Shown here piece by piece: positions 1 to 5,582 of a stretch of 5,730 nt of DNA. A program made the position numbers and the translations under genes. Each line of letters starts with the position of its first letter. The stretch's first letter is position 1. The stretch is from Polaribacter sp. (GTDB lineage Bacteria; Bacteroidota; Bacteroidia; Flavobacteriales; Flavobacteriaceae), in the NCBI GenBank assembly GCA_003537695.1, contig DPRC01000186.1, positions 1 through 5,730 on the forward strand, in the 5' to 3' direction. Under the pieces are notes generated by a model. It saw only the letters and a list, made by a program, of their open reading frames with translations, did no database searches and was not told where the DNA came from.

Positions 1-401
1 TCTCCGCAGCATGGAATGCTATTTTATTAGATTTCCCAGAAAAGCGTTTGAAATTTATTCAAGAGTTAGCAAAAAATAAAAAATATCGATTATTTCTATT
101 AAGCAATACCAACGATTTGCATATTTCCTGGATACAGAATGACTGGGGAATAGAATTGTATACTGCTTTTAAAAATTGTTTTGAGCAATTCTATTTGTCG
201 CACGAACTGCGCCTTCGAAAGCCAAACAAGGACATTTATAACTTTGTGTTGGAAGCCAATCATTTAATTGCGGAGGAAACGCTTTTCATAGACGATACAA
301 AAGAAAATACAATAGCCGCAAAATCTCTGGGAATTCAGGTTTGGCATTTAATTCCAGGCAATGAGGACGTGGTAGAATTATTCACTAAAAACATATTATA
401 A
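1..401 (+). CDS. HAD-family hydrolase (phosphatase), 5' partial
   Basis: This is the C-terminal part of a HAD-superfamily phosphatase, probably of the HAD-IA type that removes phosphate from small metabolites; the substrate cannot be told. The reading frame is open from base 3 with no stop, so the gene begins before the window. A TTG at 48 is internal: the residues before it (AWNAILLDFPEKR) continue the family pattern. Visible motifs are motif II (LLSNTN, 96-113), the motif III lysine in RKPNKDIY (lysine codon at 219) and motif IV, FIDDTKEN, with the paired aspartates at 291-296 that bind magnesium. The motif I nucleophile aspartate lies outside the window. The stop codon is one base before the next start, so it is probably co-transcribed with the transporter. 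Family assignment is firm; the specific function is not. Confidence 0.88.
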   Translation, partial: SAAWNAILLDFPEKRLKFIQELAKNKKYRLFLLSNTNDLHISWIQNDWGIELYTAFKNCFEQFYLSHELRLRKPNKDIYNFVLEANHLIAEETLFIDDTKENTIAAKSLGIQVWHLIPGNEDVVELFTKNIL

Positions 402-402
402 A

Positions 403-1263
403 TTGATTTTCTTACTCTTAAGTATCCTTTTTTCTACAGGATTATTTGTTATTTTTAAGTATTTTGGGATTTACAAGGTAGATGTCTTAAAAGCTATTTT
501 TATAAATTATATTGTCGCCTTTTCTATGGGGTTTTTGTTGGCAGAAAGACAAATTCCAATTCTTGAAATTTACTTAGAGCCTTGGTTTCCAGGTGCTTTA
601 GTTTTAGGTGCTTTATTTATTGCGATCTTTTTTGTGATGGCAATGACTGCTCAAAAAAACGGTGTTTCTGTAACCTCTATTGCGGGTAAGATGTCTGTAG
701 TTGTTCCTATTTTATTTGGGATTTTCTTGTACAATGAATCGGTTACTTTTTTTAAGATATTAGGTATTGTGATTGCATTAATTGCGGTCTATCTCTCTTC
801 CGTAAAAGAGGAAAAACAAGAGAAAAACGGTACTTTGCTTTTTCCGGTACTTTTGTTTATAGGTTCTGGAACAATTGATACGTTGTTAAAGTATGTGCAA
901 GTAAATTATGTCGCAGATGCTGATGTTTCAGTCTTTTCAGGAAGTTTGTTTGGGATTGCTGCTATTTTTGGATTTGTCATTTTAACGATTAGAACTATAA
1001 AAAAAAGAGAAGCTTTTGGCTTAAAAAATGTGCTTGCAGGAATTATTTTAGGAGTTCCAAACTATTATTCTATTGTTTTTTTAATGAAAGCACTTCAAAA
1101 TAAAAACATAGAAAGTTCTACACTTTTTACAGTAAACAATGTAGCCATCGTAATTGTTTCCACCTTAGTGGGCTTACTTTTTTTTAAGGAGAAATTCAGT
1201 TTAAAGAATAAAATAGGAGTTGTTCTGGCAATTTTAGGAATTGTATTGGTTACCATTGCATAG
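403..1263 (+). CDS. EamA/DMT-superfamily transporter
   Basis: A 286-residue, very hydrophobic inner-membrane protein with about ten predicted helices (near residues 2-20, 28-47, 62-83, 91-110, 116-133, 145-166, 176-197, 208-229, 240-262 and 267-285). The two-times-five-helix layout and the length fit the EamA (DUF6) drug/metabolite transporter superfamily, secondary carriers that export or import small metabolites. The substrate cannot be predicted. The second half has the usual EamA ending, with helix 9 followed by a short FFKEKFSLKNK loop and a last hydrophobic helix. The start is a TTG at 403, one base after the preceding stop. No ATG lies in this frame between the upstream stop at 373-375 and the first helix, and starting later would cut helix 1. 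The tight spacing suggests translational coupling to the phosphatase gene. Confidence 0.85.
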   Translation: MIFLLLSILFSTGLFVIFKYFGIYKVDVLKAIFINYIVAFSMGFLLAERQIPILEIYLEPWFPGALVLGALFIAIFFVMAMTAQKNGVSVTSIAGKMSVVVPILFGIFLYNESVTFFKILGIVIALIAVYLSSVKEEKQEKNGTLLFPVLLFIGSGTIDTLLKYVQVNYVADADVSVFSGSLFGIAAIFGFVILTIRTIKKREAFGLKNVLAGIILGVPNYYSIVFLMKALQNKNIESSTLFTVNNVAIVIVSTLVGLLFFKEKFSLKNKIGVVLAILGIVLVTIA

Positions 1264-1287
1264 TATTCGCCATAAACACTAGTAAAG

Positions 1288-1304
1288 TTCAATCGCATTC
1301 AATC
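1288..1304 (+). repeat. Short direct repeat TTCAATC x2 ahead of yigZ
   Basis: Two identical copies of TTCAATC (1288-1294 and 1298-1304) have a 10-bp period, about one helical turn, and end seven bases before the yigZ start. This may be a regulator site or chance; nothing else supports a function. Confidence 0.25.
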
Positions 1305-1311
1305 TAAAAAA

Positions 1312-1917
1312 ATGGAAGATGTTTATAAGACTATAGAAGCGCCTTCAAAAGAAACACTTTTTAAGGAAAAAGGGAGTAAGTTTTTTGGATATGCTTTTCC
1401 TGTTGCCTCGGAAGACGCCGTAAAAGAAACTTTAGAAATACTTCGAAAAAAACACCACACAGCGCGGCATTTTTGCTATGCCTATCAGTTAGGAATTGAA
1501 AAAATTAGATTCAGAGCAAATGATGATGGAGAGCCAAATAATTCAGCAGGAATGCCTATTTATGGTCAAATTCAGGCTTTTGAAGTCACCAATATCTTAA
1601 TTGTTTCTGTGCGTTATTTTGGGGGCACTAAATTAGGCGTTGGAGGTCTAATGTCTGCTTATAAGTTGTCTGCTCAAATGGCACTGGAAGCGTCTGATAT
1701 TTTAGAAAAAACCATCAATATAACGTATACATTGACTTTCAATTATGATCTTATGAATTCGGTAATGAGGATTATCAAAGAGAGAAACATTGACATTGTA
1801 GACCAGAAATTAGAAATGGATTGTCAATATACCATCGCCGTTCGAAAAAATGACGCAGAGACCATCTTTACAATTTTCGATACCTTATACAAGGTGGCCA
1901 TAAAAGTTTCAGAATAG
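1312..1917 (+). CDS. YigZ/IMPACT family protein
   Basis: A complete 201-residue protein of the YigZ/IMPACT (UPF0029) family, close to the usual bacterial length of about 200. The N-terminal domain holds the family signatures: KHHTARHFCYAY (47-58), DDGEPNNSAGMPI (71-83) and VRYFGGTKLGVGGL (100-113). The C-terminal part (about 135-200) matches the place of the small DUF1949 ferredoxin-like domain. Eukaryotic IMPACT acts in translational control through GCN1; the bacterial members are linked by structure to RNA or nucleotide binding, but no reaction is established. The ATG at 1312 follows an A-rich stretch with no Shine-Dalgarno, as is normal in Bacteroidota. A 48-bp gap separates it from the transporter gene, so it could be in the same transcript or use its own promoter. 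The cytoplasmic location is inferred from the lack of a signal or membrane segment. Confidence 0.92.
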   Translation: MEDVYKTIEAPSKETLFKEKGSKFFGYAFPVASEDAVKETLEILRKKHHTARHFCYAYQLGIEKIRFRANDDGEPNNSAGMPIYGQIQAFEVTNILIVSVRYFGGTKLGVGGLMSAYKLSAQMALEASDILEKTINITYTLTFNYDLMNSVMRIIKERNIDIVDQKLEMDCQYTIAVRKNDAETIFTIFDTLYKVAIKVSE

Positions 1918-2003
1918 CCTTTTAAAGGGGTAAAGACAGCGTCAGTTTCTCCTGTGCTCATTTATTATAATTTGCTATTTACACCTGCTGAAGTTGCAAT
2001 TAA

Positions 2004-2402
2004 CTAGTATCCTAATCCTGTTAATAGGTATTCTGGACAACGGATTGGTTTTAGGGTCTCGGAATTCATAAAAGCTAGAACGGTATTTCCTGTACAAATA
2101 AGTTCTGCATCTTGATTTTTTATTTCATAGTCAAACTCAATCTTTACTAGGGGTTCTTTTTTTAAAAAAGTATGAATGGTTAAAACGTCGTCGTACAATG
2201 CTGATTTTATAAAATTACATTTTAAAGAAATTACAGGGAGCATTATTCCGCTGACTTCCATGTTTTTATAAGTAACGCCCAAAGAGCGGAGCCATTCGGT
2301 CCTTCCCAACTCAAAAAATTGAGCATAGTTCCCGTGATAGACTACTCCCATTTGATCTGTTTCTGAATATCGAACTCTTGTTTTTGTTGTTGATTTTTTC
2401 AA
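2004..2402 (-). CDS. Acyl-CoA thioesterase, YbgC/FadM-type hotdog fold
   Basis: A 132-residue single hotdog domain of the 4-hydroxybenzoyl-CoA thioesterase (YbgC/FadM) family, which hydrolyses acyl-CoA thioesters in the cytoplasm. The N-terminal signature YSETDQMGVVYHGNYAQFFELGR (from residue 12) contains the expected catalytic aspartate, D16, followed by G19-V20-V21-Y22-H23 and Y26. The acyl chain preference cannot be read from sequence. The start is a TTG at 2402. The frame upstream is open only to a stop at 2430-2432 and has no ATG, and KKSTTKTRVRYSETD has the right spacing to the signature. A candidate promoter ends about 27 bp upstream, giving a short leader that fits this start. The gene is divergent from dnaA and convergent with yigZ, with 86 bp between their stops. 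A thioesterase next to dnaA is, from memory, common in Flavobacteriaceae. Confidence 0.92.
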   Translation of the reverse strand: MKKSTTKTRVRYSETDQMGVVYHGNYAQFFELGRTEWLRSLGVTYKNMEVSGIMLPVISLKCNFIKSALYDDVLTIHTFLKKEPLVKIEFDYEIKNQDAELICTGNTVLAFMNSETLKPIRCPEYLLTGLGY

Positions 2403-2428
2403 TTGGTATAAATAAATTTTGTTTGTCG

Positions 2429-2457
2429 ATTATACGTAAAAAATAATTAATAATCAA
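2429..2457 (-). promoter_or_regulatory. Candidate promoter of the thioesterase gene
   Basis: Read on the - strand, a TTG (2455-2457) is followed after 20 bp by TATAATCG (-7-like, 2427-2434). This is a partial match to the Bacteroidota TTG / TAnnTTTG pattern (TA and final G kept). Transcription would start near 2420, giving a leader of about 20 nt before the TTG start at 2402. AT-rich context makes a chance match possible. Confidence 0.3.
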
Positions 2458-2485
2458 TAGCAGATTCATTTTTTTATATTGAATT

Positions 2486-2494
2486 TTATTCACA
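2486..2494 (+). promoter_or_regulatory. DnaA box upstream of dnaA
   Basis: TTATTCACA matches the bacterial DnaA-box consensus TTWTNCACA at all nine positions. It lies 79 bp before the dnaA start and shares two bases with a -7-like element (CATTTTTG, 2493-2500). This is the arrangement expected if DnaA represses its own transcription. I found no second full match in the window, so it looks like an autoregulatory site rather than an origin cluster. Binding itself is inferred. Confidence 0.5.
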
Positions 2495-2500
2495 TTTTTG
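2493..2500 (+). promoter_or_regulatory. Candidate -7 promoter element of dnaA
   Basis: CATTTTTG differs from the Bacteroidota -7 consensus TAnnTTTG only at the first base. A -33 TTG at the right distance is not evident; the nearest TTG (2479-2481) is only 11 bp upstream. Start of transcription would be near 2507, giving a leader of roughly 65 nt. Confidence 0.3.
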
Positions 2501-2512
2501 TAGACCCCGAAC

Positions 2513-2534
2513 AAACCGGATTAAAATCCCGTTT
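2513..2534. repeat. Imperfect 22-bp palindrome in the dnaA leader
   Basis: Arms AAACCGGATT (2513-2522) and AATCCCGTTT (2525-2534) flank a central AA and are complementary at nine of ten positions, the only mismatch being C2517 against C2530. It sits between the candidate dnaA promoter and the start codon. It could be an operator for a dimeric regulator, or a stem-loop near the 5' end of the dnaA mRNA. No T-run follows that would make it a clear terminator. Confidence 0.45.
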
Positions 2535-2573
2535 TTCAACCAAATTAATAATCTCAAGTACCTGCAACACTAA

Positions 2574-4001
2574 ATGACTTTAACTGCTGAATCAGTTTGG
2601 AACCAATGTTTGACTTTTATCAAAGACAACATTAAACCACAAGCATACAAAACTTGGTTTGAACCTATAAAACCCGTGAAATTATCTGGGGAGTCACTGA
2701 CGATTCAAGTACCGAGTAAATTTTTTTATGAATGGTTAGAGGAGCATTATATCAAATTGTTGAGAGTTGCTTTAGTAAGACAATTGGGGAGTGATGCCAA
2801 ATTGATTTACGATGTTAAAATGGAAAACAATTACAGCAGTAATAGACCGCAAATTGTTAAAATCCCAAGTTCAAACAGAAATCCTCTAAAACCTCAAAAC
2901 GTAACCGTTGCTTTAGACTCTGGGAAAAGAGAGTTAAGGAACCCATTTGTGATTCCAGGGTTACAAAAGGTTAAAATTGAGTCTCAGCTAAATCCTAATT
3001 ATAATTTCGCAAACTTTGTAGAAGGAGATTCCAATAGATTGGCGCGTTCCGCAGGAATGGCAGTTGCCAATAAGCCTGGAGGCACTTCTTTCAATCCATT
3101 GTTAATTTATGGAGGTGTCGGTTTAGGGAAAACACATTTATCGCATGCAATAGGGGTAGACATAAAAGACAAATATCCAGACAAAACAGTACTGTATATT
3201 TCTTCAGAAAAATTTACCCAACAATTTATAGATTCCGTAAAGTCAAATACTAGAAATGATTTTATTCATTTTTATCAAATGATTGATGTTTTAATTATTG
3301 ACGATGTTCAATTCTTATCCGGTAAAGCGGGAACACAGGATGTGTTTTTCCATATTTTTAACCACCTACACCAAAACGGAAAACAAGTAATTTTAACTTC
3401 AGACAAGGCGCCCGTAGACATGCAAGACATAGAACAGCGTTTGCTATCTCGTTTTAAATGGGGACTGTCTGCAGAATTACAAGCACCAGATTATGAAACT
3501 AGAATTTCTATCTTACAAAATAAATTATTTAGAGATGGTGTAGAAATGCCAGAAGACATTGTAGGGTATATTGCCAAAAATATAAAGTCGAACGTTAGAG
3601 AATTAGAGGGCGTGATCATTTCTATGATTGCTCAAGCTTCTTTTAACAGGAGAGAGTTCTCTTTAGAGCTTGCTAAGCAGATTGTAGATAAATTTGTTAA
3701 AAACACTAAGAAAGAAGTTTCCATCGATTACATTCAGAAAGAAGTCTCTAAGTATTTCGACATGGATGTTGCTACCTTGCAGTCAAAAACACGCAAGCGT
3801 CACATTGTTCAAGCAAGACAATTGGCCATGTTTTTTGCAAAAAGGTTGACCAAAACATCTTTAGCAAGTATTGGCAATCAAATTGGGCAAAGAGATCATG
3901 CAACTGTATTGCATGCTTGTAAAACTGTTGATAATTTAACAGAAACAGACAAGCAGTTTAGAAAGTATGTAGACGATTTAACCAAAAAGTTAACTTTCTA
4001 A
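2574..4001 (+). CDS. dnaA: Chromosomal replication initiator protein DnaA
   Basis: A complete 475-residue DnaA, the AAA+ ATPase that binds DnaA boxes at oriC and opens the duplex for helicase loading. Domain I is residues 1 to about 85 (SVWNQCLTFIKDNI...TWFEPI), with a linker domain II to about 120. The AAA+ domain III holds Walker A GGVGLGKTH (180-188, K186), Walker B LIIDDVQFL (240-248), sensor 1 LTSD (274-277), the box VII arginine in LLSRF (R293) and the sensor 2 arginine in VRELEG (R343). Domain IV carries the DNA-binding signature around KTRKRHIVQARQLAM (405-419) and GQRDHATVLHA (438-448). All key residues are present. The ATG at 2574 begins MTLTAESVW, where domain I normally starts. 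A DnaA box in the promoter region suggests self-repression. The methyltransferase gene follows after 27 bp. Confidence 0.99.
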   Translation: MTLTAESVWNQCLTFIKDNIKPQAYKTWFEPIKPVKLSGESLTIQVPSKFFYEWLEEHYIKLLRVALVRQLGSDAKLIYDVKMENNYSSNRPQIVKIPSSNRNPLKPQNVTVALDSGKRELRNPFVIPGLQKVKIESQLNPNYNFANFVEGDSNRLARSAGMAVANKPGGTSFNPLLIYGGVGLGKTHLSHAIGVDIKDKYPDKTVLYISSEKFTQQFIDSVKSNTRNDFIHFYQMIDVLIIDDVQFLSGKAGTQDVFFHIFNHLHQNGKQVILTSDKAPVDMQDIEQRLLSRFKWGLSAELQAPDYETRISILQNKLFRDGVEMPEDIVGYIAKNIKSNVRELEGVIISMIAQASFNRREFSLELAKQIVDKFVKNTKKEVSIDYIQKEVSKYFDMDVATLQSKTRKRHIVQARQLAMFFAKRLTKTSLASIGNQIGQRDHATVLHACKTVDNLTETDKQFRKYVDDLTKKLTF

Positions 4002-4028
4002 GATCCCTTTAGTTCAAAAATATAACGA

Positions 4029-4736
4029 ATGATTGGTAAACTCTATTTAATTCCCACAACTTTAGGAGATACGGAACCTTTAGAGGTAATGCCATTATCG
4101 GTGAAAAAGGTCGTAGAGCAAATTGACTATTATATTGTCGAAAATGAAAAAACGGCAAGAAAATTTATCAAAAAAATTTCACCTAAAAAGTCCCAACCTT
4201 CATTGCAAATTATGTCTTTGGATAAGTATGCAAAAGAAATAGAAACAAGAAGATATTTAGATGTTTGCAAAGAAGGGATTAACGTAGGGTTATTGTCGGA
4301 AGCTGGTGTGCCAGCAGTGGCAGATCCCGGAGCGAGTATTGTGAAATTAGCACATGAAAATAATATTCAAGTGGTTCCCTTGGTGGGCCCAAGTTCCATT
4401 TTAATGGCAATGATGAGTTCCGGCATGAATGGGCAGAATTTTGCATTTAATGGGTACTTGCCCATTGATAAAGACGAAAGAAAGAAGACCGTTAAAGCAC
4501 TAGAAAAACTTTCAAAGGAAAAAAATCAGGCACAAATTTTTATTGAAACTCCCTATAGAAATGAAAAAATGTTTACAGATTTAAAAGCAGCTTTGTCACC
4601 AACAACAAGCCTTTGTGTTGCGGCAGATATTACTTTACCATCAGAGTTTATTAAGACCCTTTCAGTACAAGATTGGAAGCATCAAGCAGTAGATCTGCAC
4701 AAGAAGCCTGCAATTTTCATTATTCAAAAGGAATAA
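4029..4736 (+). CDS. SAM-dependent methyltransferase, RsmI-like (tetrapyrrole methylase fold)
   Basis: A 235-residue member of the tetrapyrrole (corrin/porphyrin) methylase superfamily, closest to the RsmI group (COG0313), which 2'-O-methylates cytidine 1402 of 16S rRNA. Motifs: an N-terminal GKLYLIPTTLGD (3-14), the SAM-site stretch GLLSEAGVPAVADPG (87-101), PLVGPSSI (117-124), the NGYLPID segment (141-147) and ETPYRN (173-178). Compared with true RsmI, it has SEAGVPAVADPG in place of SDAGTPLISDPG and VGPSS in place of PGPSA. It is also about 45 residues shorter, lacking the usual C-terminal domain. It is probably the flavobacterial RsmI-like paralogue rather than RsmI itself, so no symbol is given and its substrate is uncertain. 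The ATG at 4029 lies 27 bp after dnaA on the same strand, with no terminator between, so co-transcription is likely. Confidence 0.9.
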   Translation: MIGKLYLIPTTLGDTEPLEVMPLSVKKVVEQIDYYIVENEKTARKFIKKISPKKSQPSLQIMSLDKYAKEIETRRYLDVCKEGINVGLLSEAGVPAVADPGASIVKLAHENNIQVVPLVGPSSILMAMMSSGMNGQNFAFNGYLPIDKDERKKTVKALEKLSKEKNQAQIFIETPYRNEKMFTDLKAALSPTTSLCVAADITLPSEFIKTLSVQDWKHQAVDLHKKPAIFIIQKE

Positions 4737-4776
4737 AAAATCCCTAAAAAAGTTTTGCTTAACGTTGTTCTTTTCA

Positions 4777-4810
4777 AGGGCTTATTTTTATTTTAAAAAA
4801 AATACGCTTT
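4777..4810 (+). terminator. Candidate intrinsic terminator after the dnaA-methyltransferase unit
   Basis: Forty bp after the methyltransferase stop, 4777-4810 can fold into a long, AT-rich imperfect hairpin. AGGGC (4777-4781) pairs with GCTTT (4806-4810) using two G-U pairs, and the inner arms TATTTTT (4783-4789) and AAAAATA (4798-4804) pair fully. A T-rich CTTTTG follows. The stem is weak for its length; the position between two convergent genes supports the call. Confidence 0.35.
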
Positions 4811-4851
4811 CTTTTGAAAAATGGAATAGGATTCTAAAGAGAATTTAGCAA

Positions 4852-5418
4852 CTAAACTTTTGCCAACCTTTCCGCTACAATATTCGATAAATCATAGTTA
4901 GCAAATTTTTTCAGATAGGATGCGATGCTTGAACCGTAGGCGTCAGAAAAATGCTGAGATCCATTACTTCGTAAGAATTTTTTCACGTTTCCTGCACCGC
5001 TTAAATGCGCAGCTGCTAAGATTCCTGATTCTGTAATAAGGATACCGTTTATTTTTTTTCCCTCAGAGCGTAAGATATCTTTTCTTAAAATCCACTTGTT
5101 TACTTTGCACAAGGCAACAAACGCTTTTTCCTGTAAGATTGGAGTTTTTAGAAAATGTTGTGTATCATATATGTCAAAGCGGGCTAATGTGGTTTTCCCA
5201 AACTGATACTTTCCTAAATACCCCAAGGTATTTACGATTTCGTATTTCCCCTGAGATTCTTTAAAAGCCAAAGCTTCCTTAAAAGCGACAAAGTCTCTTT
5301 CCAAATAAAAAATAGTATTGCTAATTGATTTGGGAAAATTTAAATTATTGAAAACATGCACTCCGGACTCCGAACTGTTTCTATTATCAATAGAAGTTGC
5401 ATTGATACATAATAACAC
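4852..5418 (-). CDS. Probable secreted lysozyme-like (transglycosylase-type) protein
   Basis: A 188-residue protein (counted from GTG 5418) resembling the lysozyme-like superfamily of muralytic enzymes. The core has KESQGKYEIVNTLGYLGKYQFG (from residue 53), where E54 is the candidate catalytic glutamate and GYLGKYQFG sits where the family has its conserved substrate-cleft motif. The second half has SGILAAAHLSGAGNVKKFL (131-149) followed by DAYGSSIASYLKKF, a pattern I associate with bacterial peptidoglycan-cleaving proteins of this fold. Activity is inferred, not shown. The start is doubtful. From GTG 5418 only a stump of a signal peptide remains (MLLCINA), while in-frame codons up to 5448 encode the rest of a textbook signal peptide without an ATG (see the separate entry). 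The last signal residues INA suggest signal peptidase I cleavage and export. It converges with the methyltransferase gene and has its own candidate promoter at 5476-5502. Confidence 0.75.
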   Translation of the reverse strand: MLLCINATSIDNRNSSESGVHVFNNLNFPKSISNTIFYLERDFVAFKEALAFKESQGKYEIVNTLGYLGKYQFGKTTLARFDIYDTQHFLKTPILQEKAFVALCKVNKWILRKDILRSEGKKINGILITESGILAAAHLSGAGNVKKFLRSNGSQHFSDAYGSSIASYLKKFANYDLSNIVAERLAKV

Positions 5419-5448
5419 GACGCTGAATAAAAGTATTTTATTTTTGAT
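5419..5448 (-). other. In-frame N-terminal extension completing a signal peptide, starting at an ATC codon
   Basis: Codons from 5448 down to 5419 read (I/M)KNKILLFSV, joining directly to VLLCINA of the gene below. Together they give a positively charged n-region (KNK), a hydrophobic core and an INA cleavage site. The frame closes at a TAA (5455-5457), with only two Phe codons between it and the ATC at 5446-5448. No ATG, GTG or TTG occurs in this stretch above 5418. The ATC may be a rare start codon, a mutated ATG or a sequence error. Confidence 0.55.
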
Positions 5449-5475
5449 AAAAAATTATTTTCTGTTTTGCGGTTG

Positions 5476-5502
5476 CAAAATTACGATACAATTTTAAAGC
5501 AA
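5476..5502 (-). promoter_or_regulatory. Candidate promoter of the lysozyme-like gene
   Basis: On the - strand, TTG (5500-5502), a 16-bp spacer and TAATTTTG (5476-5483), which matches the Bacteroidota -7 consensus TAnnTTTG exactly. Transcription would begin near 5470, leaving about 20 nt before the ATC at 5448. The spacer is slightly short compared with the usual range. Confidence 0.5.
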
Positions 5503-5582
5503 TTGATTACCAGTATGTTAAATTTTCATAAAAATACAAATAATGGGGTGTAATTTCAGTATTCGTATCTATTTATGCGAGC

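Noticed and set aside
48..401. Phosphatase gene starting at TTG 48
   Set aside because: The frame is open to the window edge and upstream residues continue the HAD family pattern, so the gene is 5'-truncated by the window.
1095..1298. Open frame of 67 codons on the - strand
   Set aside because: It lies almost wholly antisense to the transporter gene, has no recognisable domain and is explained as a shadow frame.
1918..2003. Terminator between the convergent yigZ and thioesterase genes
   Set aside because: CCTTTTAAAGG (1918-1928) looks palindromic but leaves a one-base loop; no other stable stem with a T-run was found.
2311..2514. Open frame of 67 codons on the - strand
   Set aside because: It overlaps the start of the thioesterase in another frame and covers the dnaA control region; composition is AT-driven with no domain pattern.
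2403..2573. Origin of replication (oriC) beside dnaA
   Set aside because: Only one full DnaA box is present and there is no cluster of boxes, so an origin cannot be supported here.
4829..4846. Hairpins ATTCT/AGAAT and CTAAA/TTTAG after the lysozyme-like gene
   Set aside because: Two mutually exclusive 5-bp AT-rich stems with no clean T-run on the - strand; too weak to call a terminator.
5400..5418. Lipoprotein lipobox at LLC
   Set aside because: The residue before the cysteine is Leu, where lipoboxes need Gly, Ala or Ser; signal peptidase I cleavage after INA fits better.
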